Source: an uncultured Collinsella sp.
Lineage (GTDB): Bacteria > Actinomycetota > Coriobacteriia > Coriobacteriales > Coriobacteriaceae
Reading direction: 5' to 3'
Assembly: GCA_902493145.1 (NCBI GenBank)
Contig: CABUOA010000029.1
Location: forward strand, 1-25,473
Length of the DNA: 25,473 nucleotides
Shown here: positions 8,501 through 16,327 of the stretch, piece after piece
How positions within the stretch are numbered: position 1 is the stretch's first letter
Layout of the letters: every line of letters begins with the position of its first letter
The notes under the pieces: model-generated
The model's database searches: none
What the model was told of the DNA's origin: nothing
The model's input: only the letters and a program-made list of their open reading frames with translations
Program-made: the position numbers and the translations under genes

Positions 8501-8761
8501 AATGGCCAGCAAGGTGCCGACCAAGCCGATGCCGCCACCGATGCCCATCAGCAGGGCGCCGGCAAACGCAAGAATACCGGTAACGGCAAATGCCAACCTG
8601 CTGGGCGCCGGGGCATTGAACTCCTGAACCTCGGGATCAAAGCCGTGGTTGCGGAAGATCTGAGCGATATCCTCGGCAGCCAAGCGCTCTTCTTCGCTGC
8701 ATGCCGGCGTGATGCCGGTGTTCTGCAGCAGGTGGTTAATATAGTTCTGGGTGTTCGCCAT
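5564..8761 (-). CDS. Large membrane protein with split, degenerate M28 peptidase-like domain
   Basis: This is a 1065-residue protein. Residues ~55-95 and ~158-208 are hydrophobic and could form four membrane helices. VVVVAHYDSPRAE (His138, Asp140) resembles the first metal site of M28 aminopeptidases. The expected GAxDNxSG motif reads GAVCNKSSVAAML near 219-231, and the Glu-Glu catalytic site reads GASDCDG near 931. A later His remains at 1044 (DDLPHN), followed by a typical M28 ending. Several metal or catalytic residues are thus replaced, so activity is doubtful. Between ~240 and ~920 lies a low-complexity Ala/Glu/Pro/Ser-rich insertion with a basic patch (KSRKRGLGGLFGRKKK, 840-855). Start: ATG at 8761 with GGAG five bases upstream. 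The frame is open for 50 codons further upstream, but that stretch lacks a ribosome site and protein-like composition. It is transcribed divergently from the WYL regulators. Confidence 0.75.
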   Translation of the reverse strand: MANTQNYINHLLQNTGITPACSEEERLAAEDIAQIFRNHGFDPEVQEFNAPAPSRLAFAVTGILAFAGALLMGIGGGIGLVGTLLAIVGAVLYVLERTGHPVVSRLGKTGVSQNVIAYHKASGPLASPRNRPVVVVAHYDSPRAELLAREPYASYRALIAKLLPVATVAPAAVAILRILPLPGALKVLLWIVAILASLVALANAANIISNRFVLPYTSGAVCNKSSVAAMLGVMDNVAPFQGENEFPDDVPFDTYFGEQKRRAEEMARAAAEYAAAQQQNDYGNTIEYEEPTYAEDEFGQPIAPDAQTEPEQGEAFDEQIEGFEGASADETLIGAIVPEDQNQAVQAEEFNDEVPTAEPAEEPVAAEPEPRLYRNAAGNIRFGSDAIRALGMLPESCTLDYEEGEEPTFEPEPAPVVTASAPVVAVDDESAAVAAAVAEPEAVSAIDPAAGLDILAPAAPSQDVRDEPDDDYAEQPRRVSYESDTDFSAEIPAATPHADIASAFSSIGASASNFFKGALAKGRKFVDDFEGKRVAAREAAEQEAIAQQQAAEAARERAAQEFEQNEAMQSVPVDAAEATTSFEAQQPASADVVEATTSFEAQQHVDSTMSFDAAQFDSTITFEKQGTAIAESLPVSDEQGDAADDDGPIDAAEIQDAAEDEPVEANSDEEQYAAAEQDDSTEVEQEEVPAVSEAPETDESRPYSTQIFTMPTPSGSGATVADVAPTQDETVDSLMAQISSQASPRPQMNVPDPASAPSPAPSSSPLASVPDPSLPSMKQANVASRTSLFDLPDPSAQVNDPFATAQGPEPTSAPVAPPMPVASGAQPIETISAPAPAAPKSRKRGLGGLFGRKKKNEQDSMSDWLGVEDDYDAKKSGRGIGSWDNFEDDNDGWKGGATSSDGASSEDMLSAVASMGDDELLGHDIWFVATGASDCDGAGMKAFLASHRDKLRGVFFINLESVGAGRLSVVTVEGEQQLLKGDRRIMNLVSKVCKSFHVDCGALEMPYAKTDAYAALEASRRALTIAGVDGTRLACARTEDDLPHNVNPTNIATVSEVVTEVIRRS

Positions 8762-8959
8762 GTGCGCTCCACATCCATAATCCGACAAATAGGCCCAATG
8801 CATGCACATTAGAACCGTATATAGTCGAAAGTATACCCCGAGCGAGCGCAAACGACCGAATTCGGGCCATCTTAACGCCCCGAGCGGACAAGGATATAGC
8901 CTAATCTCCATATCGGACTAAAATCATGGCAGCAAACCACCTTCTCATGCGAGGACTCT

Positions 8960-9982
8960 ATGACGGCAAGCGACGCGACCGCGACAATTAAAAAGGGGAA
9001 TTCGGAGCCCAGTTTCGATAAAACGGCTCAGCGCATCCTCAATCTTTTCTTTGTGCTCAACAGCTCCCCCGAACCGCTGACGACCGAGCAGATCGTCTTG
9101 GATTCTGACCTGGGATATGGCTCGGGCAATATCGACTCGGATAAGCGCAAGTTTCGGCGCGATCGTGACAAACTGCTCGAACGCGGCATCTTAATCAAGG
9201 AGGTTCGCCCCGCCGGCGCGCAGGAGACCGAGGAAAGCTCATGGACAATCGACCGCGAGCACACGTTTGCGGCAGGCGGCCTCATCACCGCAGACGACGC
9301 CGATATCCTGCTCAACGCTATCGACCAGACAATAGCGGCCGGCTCATCCACTTTTGCCGCGCCGCTTGCCGATATTCGTTCCAAGATTGCCTACCTCACC
9401 GGCAGGACGACGGCGGACGAAGCACCGATCCGCCGCTCTCCCACCGTCGATGCGGTATGGAGCGCCTTTGCCGAGCGATGCGCGCTGCGATTTTTATATC
9501 AGAACGGACGCGGTGAGCAGAAAGAGCGTACCGTCTGCGTCTACGGCATGTTCGAGCGCGAGGGCGTTGCGTACTTCTGCGGCCTCGACAATGCCACCGA
9601 CGACATCAGGACATTCCGCTGCGACCGTATCGTTCGCGCTTGGCGTCCTTCGAAGGCCTACGCCATCCCTGCAGACTTCAATCTCAACGACTACCTGTTC
9701 TTTGAATTCGATTTTGCCGACCGCCCGCCCGTTGCGGCTACGTTCTCGTTCGCCCCGCAGACGCAGATCGATATGATCAACGGCCTCACGCGCGGGCGAG
9801 GTGAGCTCGCACACACCGATTCGGGATGGACTTGGACCGTTGACGTGCGAGATCTTGAAGCCGCCGCCTCATTTTGCATGGCCCACGCCATGGACGGCAT
9901 GAGGCCCATGGCCCCCAAATCGCTCAAGCAGGCGTGGAACCACCTCATTGAAAGGACGGTGCACGAGCATGCCCGTGCGTAA
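8960..9982 (+). CDS. WYL-domain transcriptional regulator, PafB-like
   Basis: This 340-residue regulator has an N-terminal winged helix at ~20-80. The pattern RILNLFFVLNSSPEPLTTEQ followed by KRKFRRDRDKLLERGI is characteristic of PafB-type WYL proteins. A WYL-type domain follows at ~170-240 (RFLYQNGRG...RTFRCDRI), then a C-terminal WCX-like region. In mycobacteria PafB and PafC form a complex that activates the RecA/LexA-independent DNA-damage response; that role is inferred by family resemblance only. The ATG at 8960 follows CGAGGA by four bases. The next WYL gene overlaps its 3' end by 14 bases, so the two are translationally coupled. The gene is divergent from the M28-like gene across a 198-base gap in which I find no convincing promoter. 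Confidence 0.85.
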   Translation: MTASDATATIKKGNSEPSFDKTAQRILNLFFVLNSSPEPLTTEQIVLDSDLGYGSGNIDSDKRKFRRDRDKLLERGILIKEVRPAGAQETEESSWTIDREHTFAAGGLITADDADILLNAIDQTIAAGSSTFAAPLADIRSKIAYLTGRTTADEAPIRRSPTVDAVWSAFAERCALRFLYQNGRGEQKERTVCVYGMFEREGVAYFCGLDNATDDIRTFRCDRIVRAWRPSKAYAIPADFNLNDYLFFEFDFADRPPVAATFSFAPQTQIDMINGLTRGRGELAHTDSGWTWTVDVRDLEAAASFCMAHAMDGMRPMAPKSLKQAWNHLIERTVHEHARA

Positions 9983-10886
9983 ACTCACCAGCGAGCAGAG
10001 GCTCTCGCGCGCCATCGACATCATGGAGGCCCTCTACGCCGCCGGCGAGAGCGGCATGACACGAACTGAGATTTGCAGTCGCTTTGACATCACGGGAGTG
10101 TCGCTCGACGAGATTCTCGAGATCGTCTCGACGCTCGCGGACCGAGAATCGGGTGCGCGCATCATCTGCGAATGCCACGGCGAGCGTGTGGTCCTCACCG
10201 GTGACGCCGGACGTGTGCTACCGCTGCGCTTGAGTACCGCCGAGGGCGCTGTGCTCAACCACGAACTTGAATCGTTGGGGATCGAGCCGCAGACGGCAGC
10301 TCGGATTCGACACGCTCTTCTACCCGAAGAGCTCGGCTATAACCAGCGCGTCTTTGACACCGTCAACCACGGGTCGCACTGGCAGCAGCTGAGCTGCGCC
10401 ATTCAGGACGGCGTTCGCTGCCTCATCTCGTATCGCTCGATGGACGATGCACGGCCACGCGAGCGTCTGGTCGACCCCTTGCGCATTACGGCAAACGGCG
10501 ACCAAACATACCTGATTGCCTGGGACATCGCGGTCGATGAGCAGCGCACCTATCGCATGGATAAAATCGAGGGACTCACCTTGACGGAAGACTCCGTCGT
10601 GCCTCACGCACCGGACGTCGCATCCCTCCACGATTCCCTTGCCCGGACGCAGCGTAGCGCAAAGCTCTTGATGCCATTCGATATGGCGGAGCATCTGGAC
10701 TGGGCCGGCATCACCCTCATCGAGCGCAGCGGGGCAGACATGGCAACGGTAACCGTGCATTACGGCTCCGAGCGTTGGCTACTGAGCCAGATAATCGCAG
10801 CGGGCGGAGCCATCCGCATCTTGGATAACCCCACCCTGTCAAAGCGTCTGTGCGATATGGCAAAAACTCTCGTCTGTCCGCTTTAG
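9969..10886 (+). CDS. WYL-domain transcriptional regulator, PafC-like
   Basis: This 305-residue partner of the preceding gene has an N-terminal helical HTH-like region (RLSRAIDIMEALYAAGESGMT) and a WYL-type domain at roughly 140-200 (CLISYRSMDD...RLVDPLRI...TYRMDKI). A C-terminal domain follows. The start is placed at ATG 9969, with AAAGGACGG upstream; an in-frame TTG at 9948 would add seven residues but has no ribosome site of its own. Adjacent unequal WYL pairs are the hallmark of pafBC in Actinobacteria, and the products probably form one heteromeric regulator. Its stop codon overlaps the stop of the convergent helicase gene by 4 bases, with no terminator between. Confidence 0.83.
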   Translation: MPVRKLTSEQRLSRAIDIMEALYAAGESGMTRTEICSRFDITGVSLDEILEIVSTLADRESGARIICECHGERVVLTGDAGRVLPLRLSTAEGAVLNHELESLGIEPQTAARIRHALLPEELGYNQRVFDTVNHGSHWQQLSCAIQDGVRCLISYRSMDDARPRERLVDPLRITANGDQTYLIAWDIAVDEQRTYRMDKIEGLTLTEDSVVPHAPDVASLHDSLARTQRSAKLLMPFDMAEHLDWAGITLIERSGADMATVTVHYGSERWLLSQIIAAGGAIRILDNPTLSKRLCDMAKTLVCPL

Positions 10887-13777
10887 CGCCGCCGCTCGTG
10901 GCGTGCGCGCCACAGTTGCAGATAGTGCCCGATCTGCGCCGATTCGATGCGCTGGTAGGAGCTCGTGGGCAGCGACGTTAAGAACTTCTTGCCATAGCCC
11001 TTCGTCACCAGGCGAGGATCCGCCAAGATCAGCACACCGCTATCGGTCGACGAGCGAATCAAACGCCCCGCGGCCTGCTTAACCTCGAGCACCGCCTCGG
11101 GCAGCGAATAGCGCGCCCATGCGCGGTCTTCGCGCAGGTTGCGCTCGCACGAGAGCGGGTCCGTGGGGCTCGAGAACGGCAACTTGGGAATGATGACGCA
11201 GCGCAGCGTCTCGCCGCTGGCATCAAACCCCTCCCAGAAGGCCTTGAGCGCAAAAAGCGACGAGGCCGGTTCGTTGATAAACCGGTCGCGCAGGCGACGA
11301 GGAGATGAGTTGCGCTGCTGGCAGTTGAGCTCCAGACCCGCACGGGCCATCTTGGGCTCAACGCGGGCGTATAGGTCCTCCATGTCGCGCCGATTGGTGA
11401 ACAACGTGAGCACCGATCCGCCCATGGCAAGATGGGCGTCGACCAGTACGCGCTCGAGCGCCGTAAGATAGCTCTCACGATCGCGCGGATCGGGGATATC
11501 GCCCGCAACGACTACAGCCATGTTCGAATCGAAGTCGTAGCTCGAATCCAAGTGCAGCGATGACGACGTTGAAGCACCGATGCGATCAAGGCCGACCGCA
11601 TGGTTAAAGTGCTCAAAGCTTTTGGACACCGTCATGGTCGCCGAGGCAAAGATAGCCGTGTGAACCTCGGGTAGCCACTCGGTTGCCAAAGCCTCGCCAA
11701 TGTCGATGCGCTCTGCGGTCATCGACTCTCCGCCGGCACGAAGTCTGCGATTGACCTGCAGCGAGTACACGTAGTGTTCATCGGTGCCATCAATGATGAG
11801 TTTGAGGTTCTCGGCCAGCTCGTGCAGGCGGCGCGAGATATCACCCAGGTCGACAACAACCTCGGGCTTGTCGGCGGCGACGGCTTGCACCAGCGCGTCG
11901 ACGCTCTTGTCAGCTTGTTCCAATGCGTCGATGCCAGTGTAGGCCGACTGTAAGAAATCATGCCAGTCGTCTGATTCGCGCAGCTCGGGGCCAATCCATA
12001 GATTGGCATTGTCATAACCCCCACGCGCACGGCGGCCGAGCTCGCGAACGCCATCGAACACGTCGGCGATTGCCATGCTCGCGCGGGCAACCGTCGACGT
12101 CGCCTTGGCAGTAAGGCCCAGATAGAGCGTAGAGCCCTCGGAGGTTGCCAAATCACGGGAAACCTGGCTTAGTGCGCCGGTGCTCGAGCCACCCAGGCGC
12201 TCGAACAGGACGCGTGATTCGTCCGCCGACACCACGCGCGCCCACTGACGGCGCGCCTCGCGCTCGATGGAATGGGCCTCGTCGATTACCCAATGACGAA
12301 TCGGAGGCAAAATCCTGCCCTCGGCCGCGACGTTACGGAACAGCAGGGAATGGTTGGTGACCACCACATCGGCATGCGCCGCACGACGGCGAGCACCGTG
12401 GACCAAACATTTATCAGGGAAAAACGGGCAGAGGCGACGAGCACACTCGCGCGAGGCCGTCGTAAAGTCGGGACGGTTGACGCTGCGCCACCGAATGCCG
12501 AGCGAGTCGAGGTCGCCATCGGCTGATTGGCAGACGTACGCCATAATGACCGCGACCGCCGTGAGCGTGTCCGCCGGATCGCGCTTGGTGGTGATCTCGA
12601 CCTGGCCGCGGCTCATGCGCTCGAGCTTGCGCAGGCACGGATAGTGGTCATACCCCTTGAGAGCGCAAAATGACAGACCACCGTTCAGTTGCTCGGCAAG
12701 TTTTGGCAGCTCATGGTACATGAGCTGGTCGGCAAGATTGTTCGATTTGGTCGCAATACCAACCGTGATGTTGTTACGGCGTGCTGCCTCGGCAAAAGGC
12801 ACCAGATAGGCCATCGATTTGCCGACGCCTGTGCCCGCCTCAATTACACGATGAGTGCCCGTGACCAGCGCATCGTGGACCTCGAGCGCCATCGCGATCT
12901 GCTCATCACGCGGCTCGTAGGTGGGATACATGCGATTGACCAGGCCACCTGGCGCATAGTCCGCCTCAATCTCCTCACGACTCGGCATCTTGAGGACCGG
13001 CAGTTCGTCGGCGTCCACCCGATCGTCGGCGCGATCGGCCTTGAGAACGTCAGCACGAGCGGCGCTGAGGGAGAAGATAGAACCAGGGTTCTGCCCTGCC
13101 AAGAACGAGAAGATAGGGCGATAGGACCAAGGCACGTCCGGATGCATGTCGGCTAGGCGCGCCATGAGGCCCTGGGGCAAGTCGGTGAGCGCCACGAGCA
13201 ACACGCGCCATACGCCACACAGGGCGTCGACGTCGGCATTGGCACGGTGTGACACCGAGTCACAGCCAAACAGATCGGCCATAAAAGACAGCTTGTGCGA
13301 GGCCAGGCGCGGAAGCGCGATGCGCGACAGCGCCAGCGAATCGATCCAAATATCGCTCACGTTGACGCCGCCTTTGACCGACTCGATAAACGAGCGGTCG
13401 AACGTGGCGTTGTGTGCGATCACCGGGCAGCCACCGACAAAATCGGCGAGAGCGGCGACGGCCTCAACCGCCGACGGGGCATCTGCCACATCGGCATTTG
13501 TAATGCTCGTGAGCTCGGTAATCTCGGCGGGAATCAGCTGTTTGGGATGCACGAAGGTATCGAAACGGTCGATGACCTCGCGGCCCGAAAGACGGGCCGC
13601 CGAGATCTCGATCAGCTCGTTGTCCTGCACCGAAAGACCCGTGGTCTCGGTATCGAGGACAATCACATCTTCCTCGATAAGGCCGAAGGACTGCGTTTTG
13701 GCGCGGTCGGCAAGCGTGGCATAGGAGTCGATGACAAACTGCGGCGTTCCTGACGAAACCGCGTCCTCGATTAGCAT
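10883..13777 (-). CDS. dinG: DnaQ exonuclease - DinG-type helicase fusion
   Basis: This is a 964-residue two-part enzyme. Residues ~35-195 are a DEDD 3'-5' exonuclease domain: DTETTG (Asp42, Glu44), AHNATFD (Asp127) and HRANADVDA (Asp182). Residues ~285-960 form an XPD/DinG superfamily 2 helicase: Walker A EAGTGVGKS at 313-321 and DEAH at 499-502. Four cysteines at 381, 445, 450 and 457 are suitably placed for an iron-sulfur cluster, and the C-terminal motif AAGRLIRS is present. DinG unwinds DNA/RNA structures during repair; this exonuclease fusion is the usual form in many Gram-positive bacteria. The first seven bases overlap the end of ddl (ATGCTAA), so translation is probably coupled. All catalytic acids appear intact, so both activities are plausible. 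Confidence 0.9.
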   Translation of the reverse strand: MLIEDAVSSGTPQFVIDSYATLADRAKTQSFGLIEEDVIVLDTETTGLSVQDNELIEISAARLSGREVIDRFDTFVHPKQLIPAEITELTSITNADVADAPSAVEAVAALADFVGGCPVIAHNATFDRSFIESVKGGVNVSDIWIDSLALSRIALPRLASHKLSFMADLFGCDSVSHRANADVDALCGVWRVLLVALTDLPQGLMARLADMHPDVPWSYRPIFSFLAGQNPGSIFSLSAARADVLKADRADDRVDADELPVLKMPSREEIEADYAPGGLVNRMYPTYEPRDEQIAMALEVHDALVTGTHRVIEAGTGVGKSMAYLVPFAEAARRNNITVGIATKSNNLADQLMYHELPKLAEQLNGGLSFCALKGYDHYPCLRKLERMSRGQVEITTKRDPADTLTAVAVIMAYVCQSADGDLDSLGIRWRSVNRPDFTTASRECARRLCPFFPDKCLVHGARRRAAHADVVVTNHSLLFRNVAAEGRILPPIRHWVIDEAHSIEREARRQWARVVSADESRVLFERLGGSSTGALSQVSRDLATSEGSTLYLGLTAKATSTVARASMAIADVFDGVRELGRRARGGYDNANLWIGPELRESDDWHDFLQSAYTGIDALEQADKSVDALVQAVAADKPEVVVDLGDISRRLHELAENLKLIIDGTDEHYVYSLQVNRRLRAGGESMTAERIDIGEALATEWLPEVHTAIFASATMTVSKSFEHFNHAVGLDRIGASTSSSLHLDSSYDFDSNMAVVVAGDIPDPRDRESYLTALERVLVDAHLAMGGSVLTLFTNRRDMEDLYARVEPKMARAGLELNCQQRNSSPRRLRDRFINEPASSLFALKAFWEGFDASGETLRCVIIPKLPFSSPTDPLSCERNLREDRAWARYSLPEAVLEVKQAAGRLIRSSTDSGVLILADPRLVTKGYGKKFLTSLPTSSYQRIESAQIGHYLQLWRARHERRR

Positions 13778-14736
13778 GCAATGCCCGCTCGACGAAGGCC
13801 CATACGGATCAGGCTGTCACAGACCTGCGGGAACGTCATGTCGTCGGTGTGGCGGATCTCATCCGGATACAGCGACGTATCGGTCATGCCGGGAATGGTA
13901 TTGGTCTCGAGGATAACGGGGCCGTCCTCGCTCACAATAAAGTCGCTGCGCGAGATACCCAGGCAACCGAGGGCCTTGTGAGCGGCGCAGGCAAGCTCCT
14001 GAGCGCGAGCGTAATTCTCGGGTGAAATCTGCGCCGGAATGCGATGGATATCCGTAGGGTCGACATACTTCACGTCCAGATCGTAGAACTCGCAGTCCTC
14101 GGGCTTACGAATTTCGACAATCGGCAGGGCGCGCACGTCATCTTCGCCGTATACGCCGACGGTGATCTCGGTACCCTCGATGCACTTCTCGACCAGCACT
14201 TTGTCGCCGTACTCAAACGCCTTGGCGATTGCCGCGGGCAGCTCGGAGGGCTCATGGACCAGGGAAATGCCATAGCTGGAACCGTTGACGGCCGGCTTCA
14301 CAAAGCAGCGCTCGCCACAAACCTCGACGATATGATCGATATCGACTTCATCGCCCACCTCGAGCGCAAGGCCGGGGGCAATGGGAATGCCCGCCTTGGC
14401 GTATAGGAGCTTAGAGACCTCCTTGTCGGCACCGCAGGCGCTGGCAAGTACGCCCGAGGCCGTGTAGGGGATACCCAGGGTCTCCATGGCACCCTGCATG
14501 GCGCCATCCTCACCGCCGGCGCCGTGCATGGCGATAAATGCCACATCGAATCCGCCGTTCGCCATGGTTACCATAAAGTCATCAGCGGCCGTGTCAAGCA
14601 GCTCCACCGAGGTGTAGCCGGCTTCCTTCAGTGCCACCACAACGTTCTTTCCCGAATCGAGCGAGATCTCGCGCTCGGCGGAATGACCGCCCGCCAAGAC
14701 CGCTACGTGCATGTTCTCTAGGCTTTTACCCGGCAT
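13771..14736 (-). CDS. ddl: D-alanine--D-alanine ligase
   Basis: The enzyme joins two D-Ala with ATP to make the terminal dipeptide of peptidoglycan precursors in the cytosol. The 321-residue length is normal. Visible motifs are the N-terminal AGGHSAEREISLDSG (15-29), the Gly-rich ATP-grasp loop KPAVNGSSYG (147-156) and the C-terminal metal and substrate segment ETNTIPGMTDTSL (277-289). The ATG at 14736 follows GAGGAGG by a normal spacer. The gene is divergent from rlmN and overlaps the helicase gene by seven bases at its 3' end, forming a two-gene unit. I see no reason to assign D-Ala-D-Lac specificity. Confidence 0.95.
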   Translation of the reverse strand: MPGKSLENMHVAVLAGGHSAEREISLDSGKNVVVALKEAGYTSVELLDTAADDFMVTMANGGFDVAFIAMHGAGGEDGAMQGAMETLGIPYTASGVLASACGADKEVSKLLYAKAGIPIAPGLALEVGDEVDIDHIVEVCGERCFVKPAVNGSSYGISLVHEPSELPAAIAKAFEYGDKVLVEKCIEGTEITVGVYGEDDVRALPIVEIRKPEDCEFYDLDVKYVDPTDIHRIPAQISPENYARAQELACAAHKALGCLGISRSDFIVSEDGPVILETNTIPGMTDTSLYPDEIRHTDDMTFPQVCDSLIRMGLRRAGIAC

Positions 14737-14821
14737 GGGCAGACTCCTCCTCTATAATTTCTGCAGCTGATACCATATTGTAGCGATACCCTCTACGTTT
14801 CCCCAAAATCGAAAGGCTTCC

Positions 14822-15874
14822 ATGAATCCCAGGACTAAATCTCAGGACATTCGCGACTTGAGCCAAAACGATATTCGCGAGCTCGTGGCCGAACTTGGCC
14901 AGCCCGCCTTCCGCGCGAAGCAGCTCATCGAATGGGTCTTTGAGAAGAACGTTTGTTCGTTTGACGATATGACCAACCTCCCCAAGGCTTTCCGTGAGCA
15001 GCTTAAAGAGGCTTTTGCCTTTGATACGCCGACTGAACTCACCAAGCAGGTTTCCAAAGATGGCTCGCGCAAGTATCTGCTCGAGTACCACGATGGCATT
15101 TCCGTCGAGACTGTCGGCATGCCCCGTCGTAACAAGCTTTCCGTCTGCGTTTCCACCCAGGCAGGCTGCGGCATGGGCTGTGCCTTTTGCGCTACCGGTC
15201 TCAACGGCCTCAAGCGCTCTCTGACCGCTCAAGAGATCGTCGACCAGGTGCTTCATGTATCCAACGACTTTGGCGAGCGTGCCACAAGCGTTGTCTTCAT
15301 GGGCCAGGGCGAGCCGTTTGCCAACTACGACGAGGTTCTCAAGGCGCTGCGTATCCTCAACGACCCCGATGGCATCGGTATCGGCGCTCGTCACCTCACC
15401 GTCTCTACCAGCGGCGTTATTCCCGGTATTCGCAAATTTGCCGATATCCCCGAGCAGTTCACGCTTGCCGTTTCCCTGCATTCCGCCATCCAGTCGACGC
15501 GCAATAAGCTCATGCCCGGTGTCAAGAAGTACACGCTGCTTCGCCTTCACGAGGCACTTCAGCTCTACACCGAGAAGACTGGCCGCCGCCCGACCTATGA
15601 GTATGCCATGATCGAAGGCGTCAACGATACGAATCCCGAGATGCAGGCGCTCTGCGACTTCTGCGAGGGAACGCTGTGCCACGTTAATCTAATTCAGCTT
15701 AACGACATCGAGGGCAGCCCGCTCAAGCCGTCGCCGATTCATAAGGTTGAGGATCTTCAGCGTCGTCTTGAGTCCCGTGGCATCGAGACCACAATTCGTA
15801 ACTCCCGTGGTAACGATATTGACGCCGCTTGCGGACAGCTGAAGCAGCGCTTCAAAGTTCAGAAAAACGCATAG
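14822..15874 (+). CDS. rlmN: Dual-specificity 23S rRNA A2503 / tRNA A37 C2-methyltransferase RlmN
   Basis: This 350-residue radical-SAM enzyme adds a methyl group at C2 of A2503 in 23S rRNA and of A37 in some tRNAs. The radical-SAM cluster motif CGMGCAFC supplies Cys116, Cys120 and Cys123. The second methyl-carrier Cys lies at 337 in AACGQLK, and GQGEP and the N-terminal accessory domain are present. Both Cys needed for the mechanism are intact. It is RlmN rather than the resistance enzyme Cfr by overall pattern, though the two share a core. The ATG at 14822 follows GAAAGG. The gene is monocistronic, ending at a strong hairpin, and uses many T-ending codons, as highly expressed genes often do. 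Confidence 0.95.
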   Translation: MNPRTKSQDIRDLSQNDIRELVAELGQPAFRAKQLIEWVFEKNVCSFDDMTNLPKAFREQLKEAFAFDTPTELTKQVSKDGSRKYLLEYHDGISVETVGMPRRNKLSVCVSTQAGCGMGCAFCATGLNGLKRSLTAQEIVDQVLHVSNDFGERATSVVFMGQGEPFANYDEVLKALRILNDPDGIGIGARHLTVSTSGVIPGIRKFADIPEQFTLAVSLHSAIQSTRNKLMPGVKKYTLLRLHEALQLYTEKTGRRPTYEYAMIEGVNDTNPEMQALCDFCEGTLCHVNLIQLNDIEGSPLKPSPIHKVEDLQRRLESRGIETTIRNSRGNDIDAACGQLKQRFKVQKNA

Positions 15875-15892
15875 GGGAGTCGCACCCCAAAA

Positions 15893-15908
15893 CGTTTCAT
15901 GTGAAACA
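15893..15908. promoter_or_regulatory. Imperfect parS site (14/16)
   Basis: CGTTTCATGTGAAACA differs from the parS consensus TGTTTCACGTGAAACA at two positions (1 and 8). It lies between the rlmN stop and its terminator, about 2.1 kb from the three perfect sites. Binding by ParB is likely but weaker than at the perfect sites. Confidence 0.65.
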
Positions 15909-15911
15909 TCG

Positions 15912-15960
15912 AACGACCCCGGTTGTAGGATATGCAACCGGGGTCGTTTCATTTATTGAC
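15912..15960 (+). terminator. Rho-independent terminator of rlmN
   Basis: A 14-bp perfect stem (15912-15925 with 15935-15948, core CGACCCCGGTTG) and a 9-base loop are followed by TTTCATTTATT. It sits 38 bases after the rlmN stop. Confidence 0.88.
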
Positions 15961-15999
15961 CTTAATTTTGAATCAGCTGCTACTGGTCCCAATTTTACC

Positions 16000-16042
16000 G
16001 CCAAAATAAGGGGTCCTTGTCTCTTGAATCAGACAAGGACCC
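16000..16042 (-). terminator. Terminator of the rsmG-parA-parB operon
   Basis: The 12-bp perfect stem GGGTCCTTGTCT/AGACAAGGACCC (16011-16022 with 16031-16042) has an 8-base loop. On the minus strand it is followed by CTTATTTT. It lies about 30 bases beyond the stop of the YtxH-like gene. Confidence 0.75.
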
Positions 16043-16072
16043 ATATAAATATGCTAAGTAATTGTTAGGTAC

Positions 16073-16327
16073 CTAATAGCCTACATTTTCCCATTGGTTG
16101 CTAACCCAACCTTGATTAATCTTAGGATTTTTCGTTACCTGAGCAGTGCGCATGGCAACATCTTCTGTCATAACATCCATTTTCTTCTTGGACGTATCAA
16201 CGATATCTTGCGCGCCACGAAGCAAACGACCTCGAAGTTCATCGTCTGTCGCGATCTTATAGCCAGCAAAGGTACCAGCCGCGACAGTCGTCGCCAACGC
16301 AATCGCAGTAAAAATCTTATTCCTCAT
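16073..16327 (-). CDS. Small YtxH-like membrane-anchored protein
   Basis: This 84-residue protein has an N-terminal hydrophobic helix (about 5-26, KIFTAIALATTVAAGTFAGYK) followed by a charged helical region (ELRGRLLRGAQDIVDTSKKKMD). That layout resembles YtxH/small envelope-associated proteins; function is unknown. The start is ATG at 16327, because AAGGAGG ends five bases upstream, inside the parB coding end; an in-frame TTG at 16345 lies before that ribosome site. It overlaps parB by 11 bases and so is translationally coupled to it. As the last gene of the par operon it is a candidate membrane partner for segregation, but that is only positional inference. Its stop codon lies within the palindrome TTAGGTACCTAA. 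Confidence 0.75.
   Translation of the reverse strand: MRNKIFTAIALATTVAAGTFAGYKIATDDELRGRLLRGAQDIVDTSKKKMDVMTEDVAMRTAQVTKNPKINQGWVSNQWENVGY

Noticed and set aside
6731..8812. Long plus-strand open frame (693 codons) opposite the M28-like gene
   Set aside because: It is the reverse image of the Ala/Glu-rich minus-strand gene: Arg/Leu/Gly-rich, no ribosome site, no recognisable motif. High GC keeps the opposite frame open.
8762..8911. 50-codon upstream extension of the M28-like gene
   Set aside because: There is no Shine-Dalgarno, its composition differs from the rest, and it occupies the divergent promoter gap; ATG 8761 has GGAG.
14726..15682. Minus-strand frame of 318 codons opposite rlmN
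   Set aside because: RlmN on the plus strand has intact radical-SAM motifs; the reverse frame has no motif or start signal.
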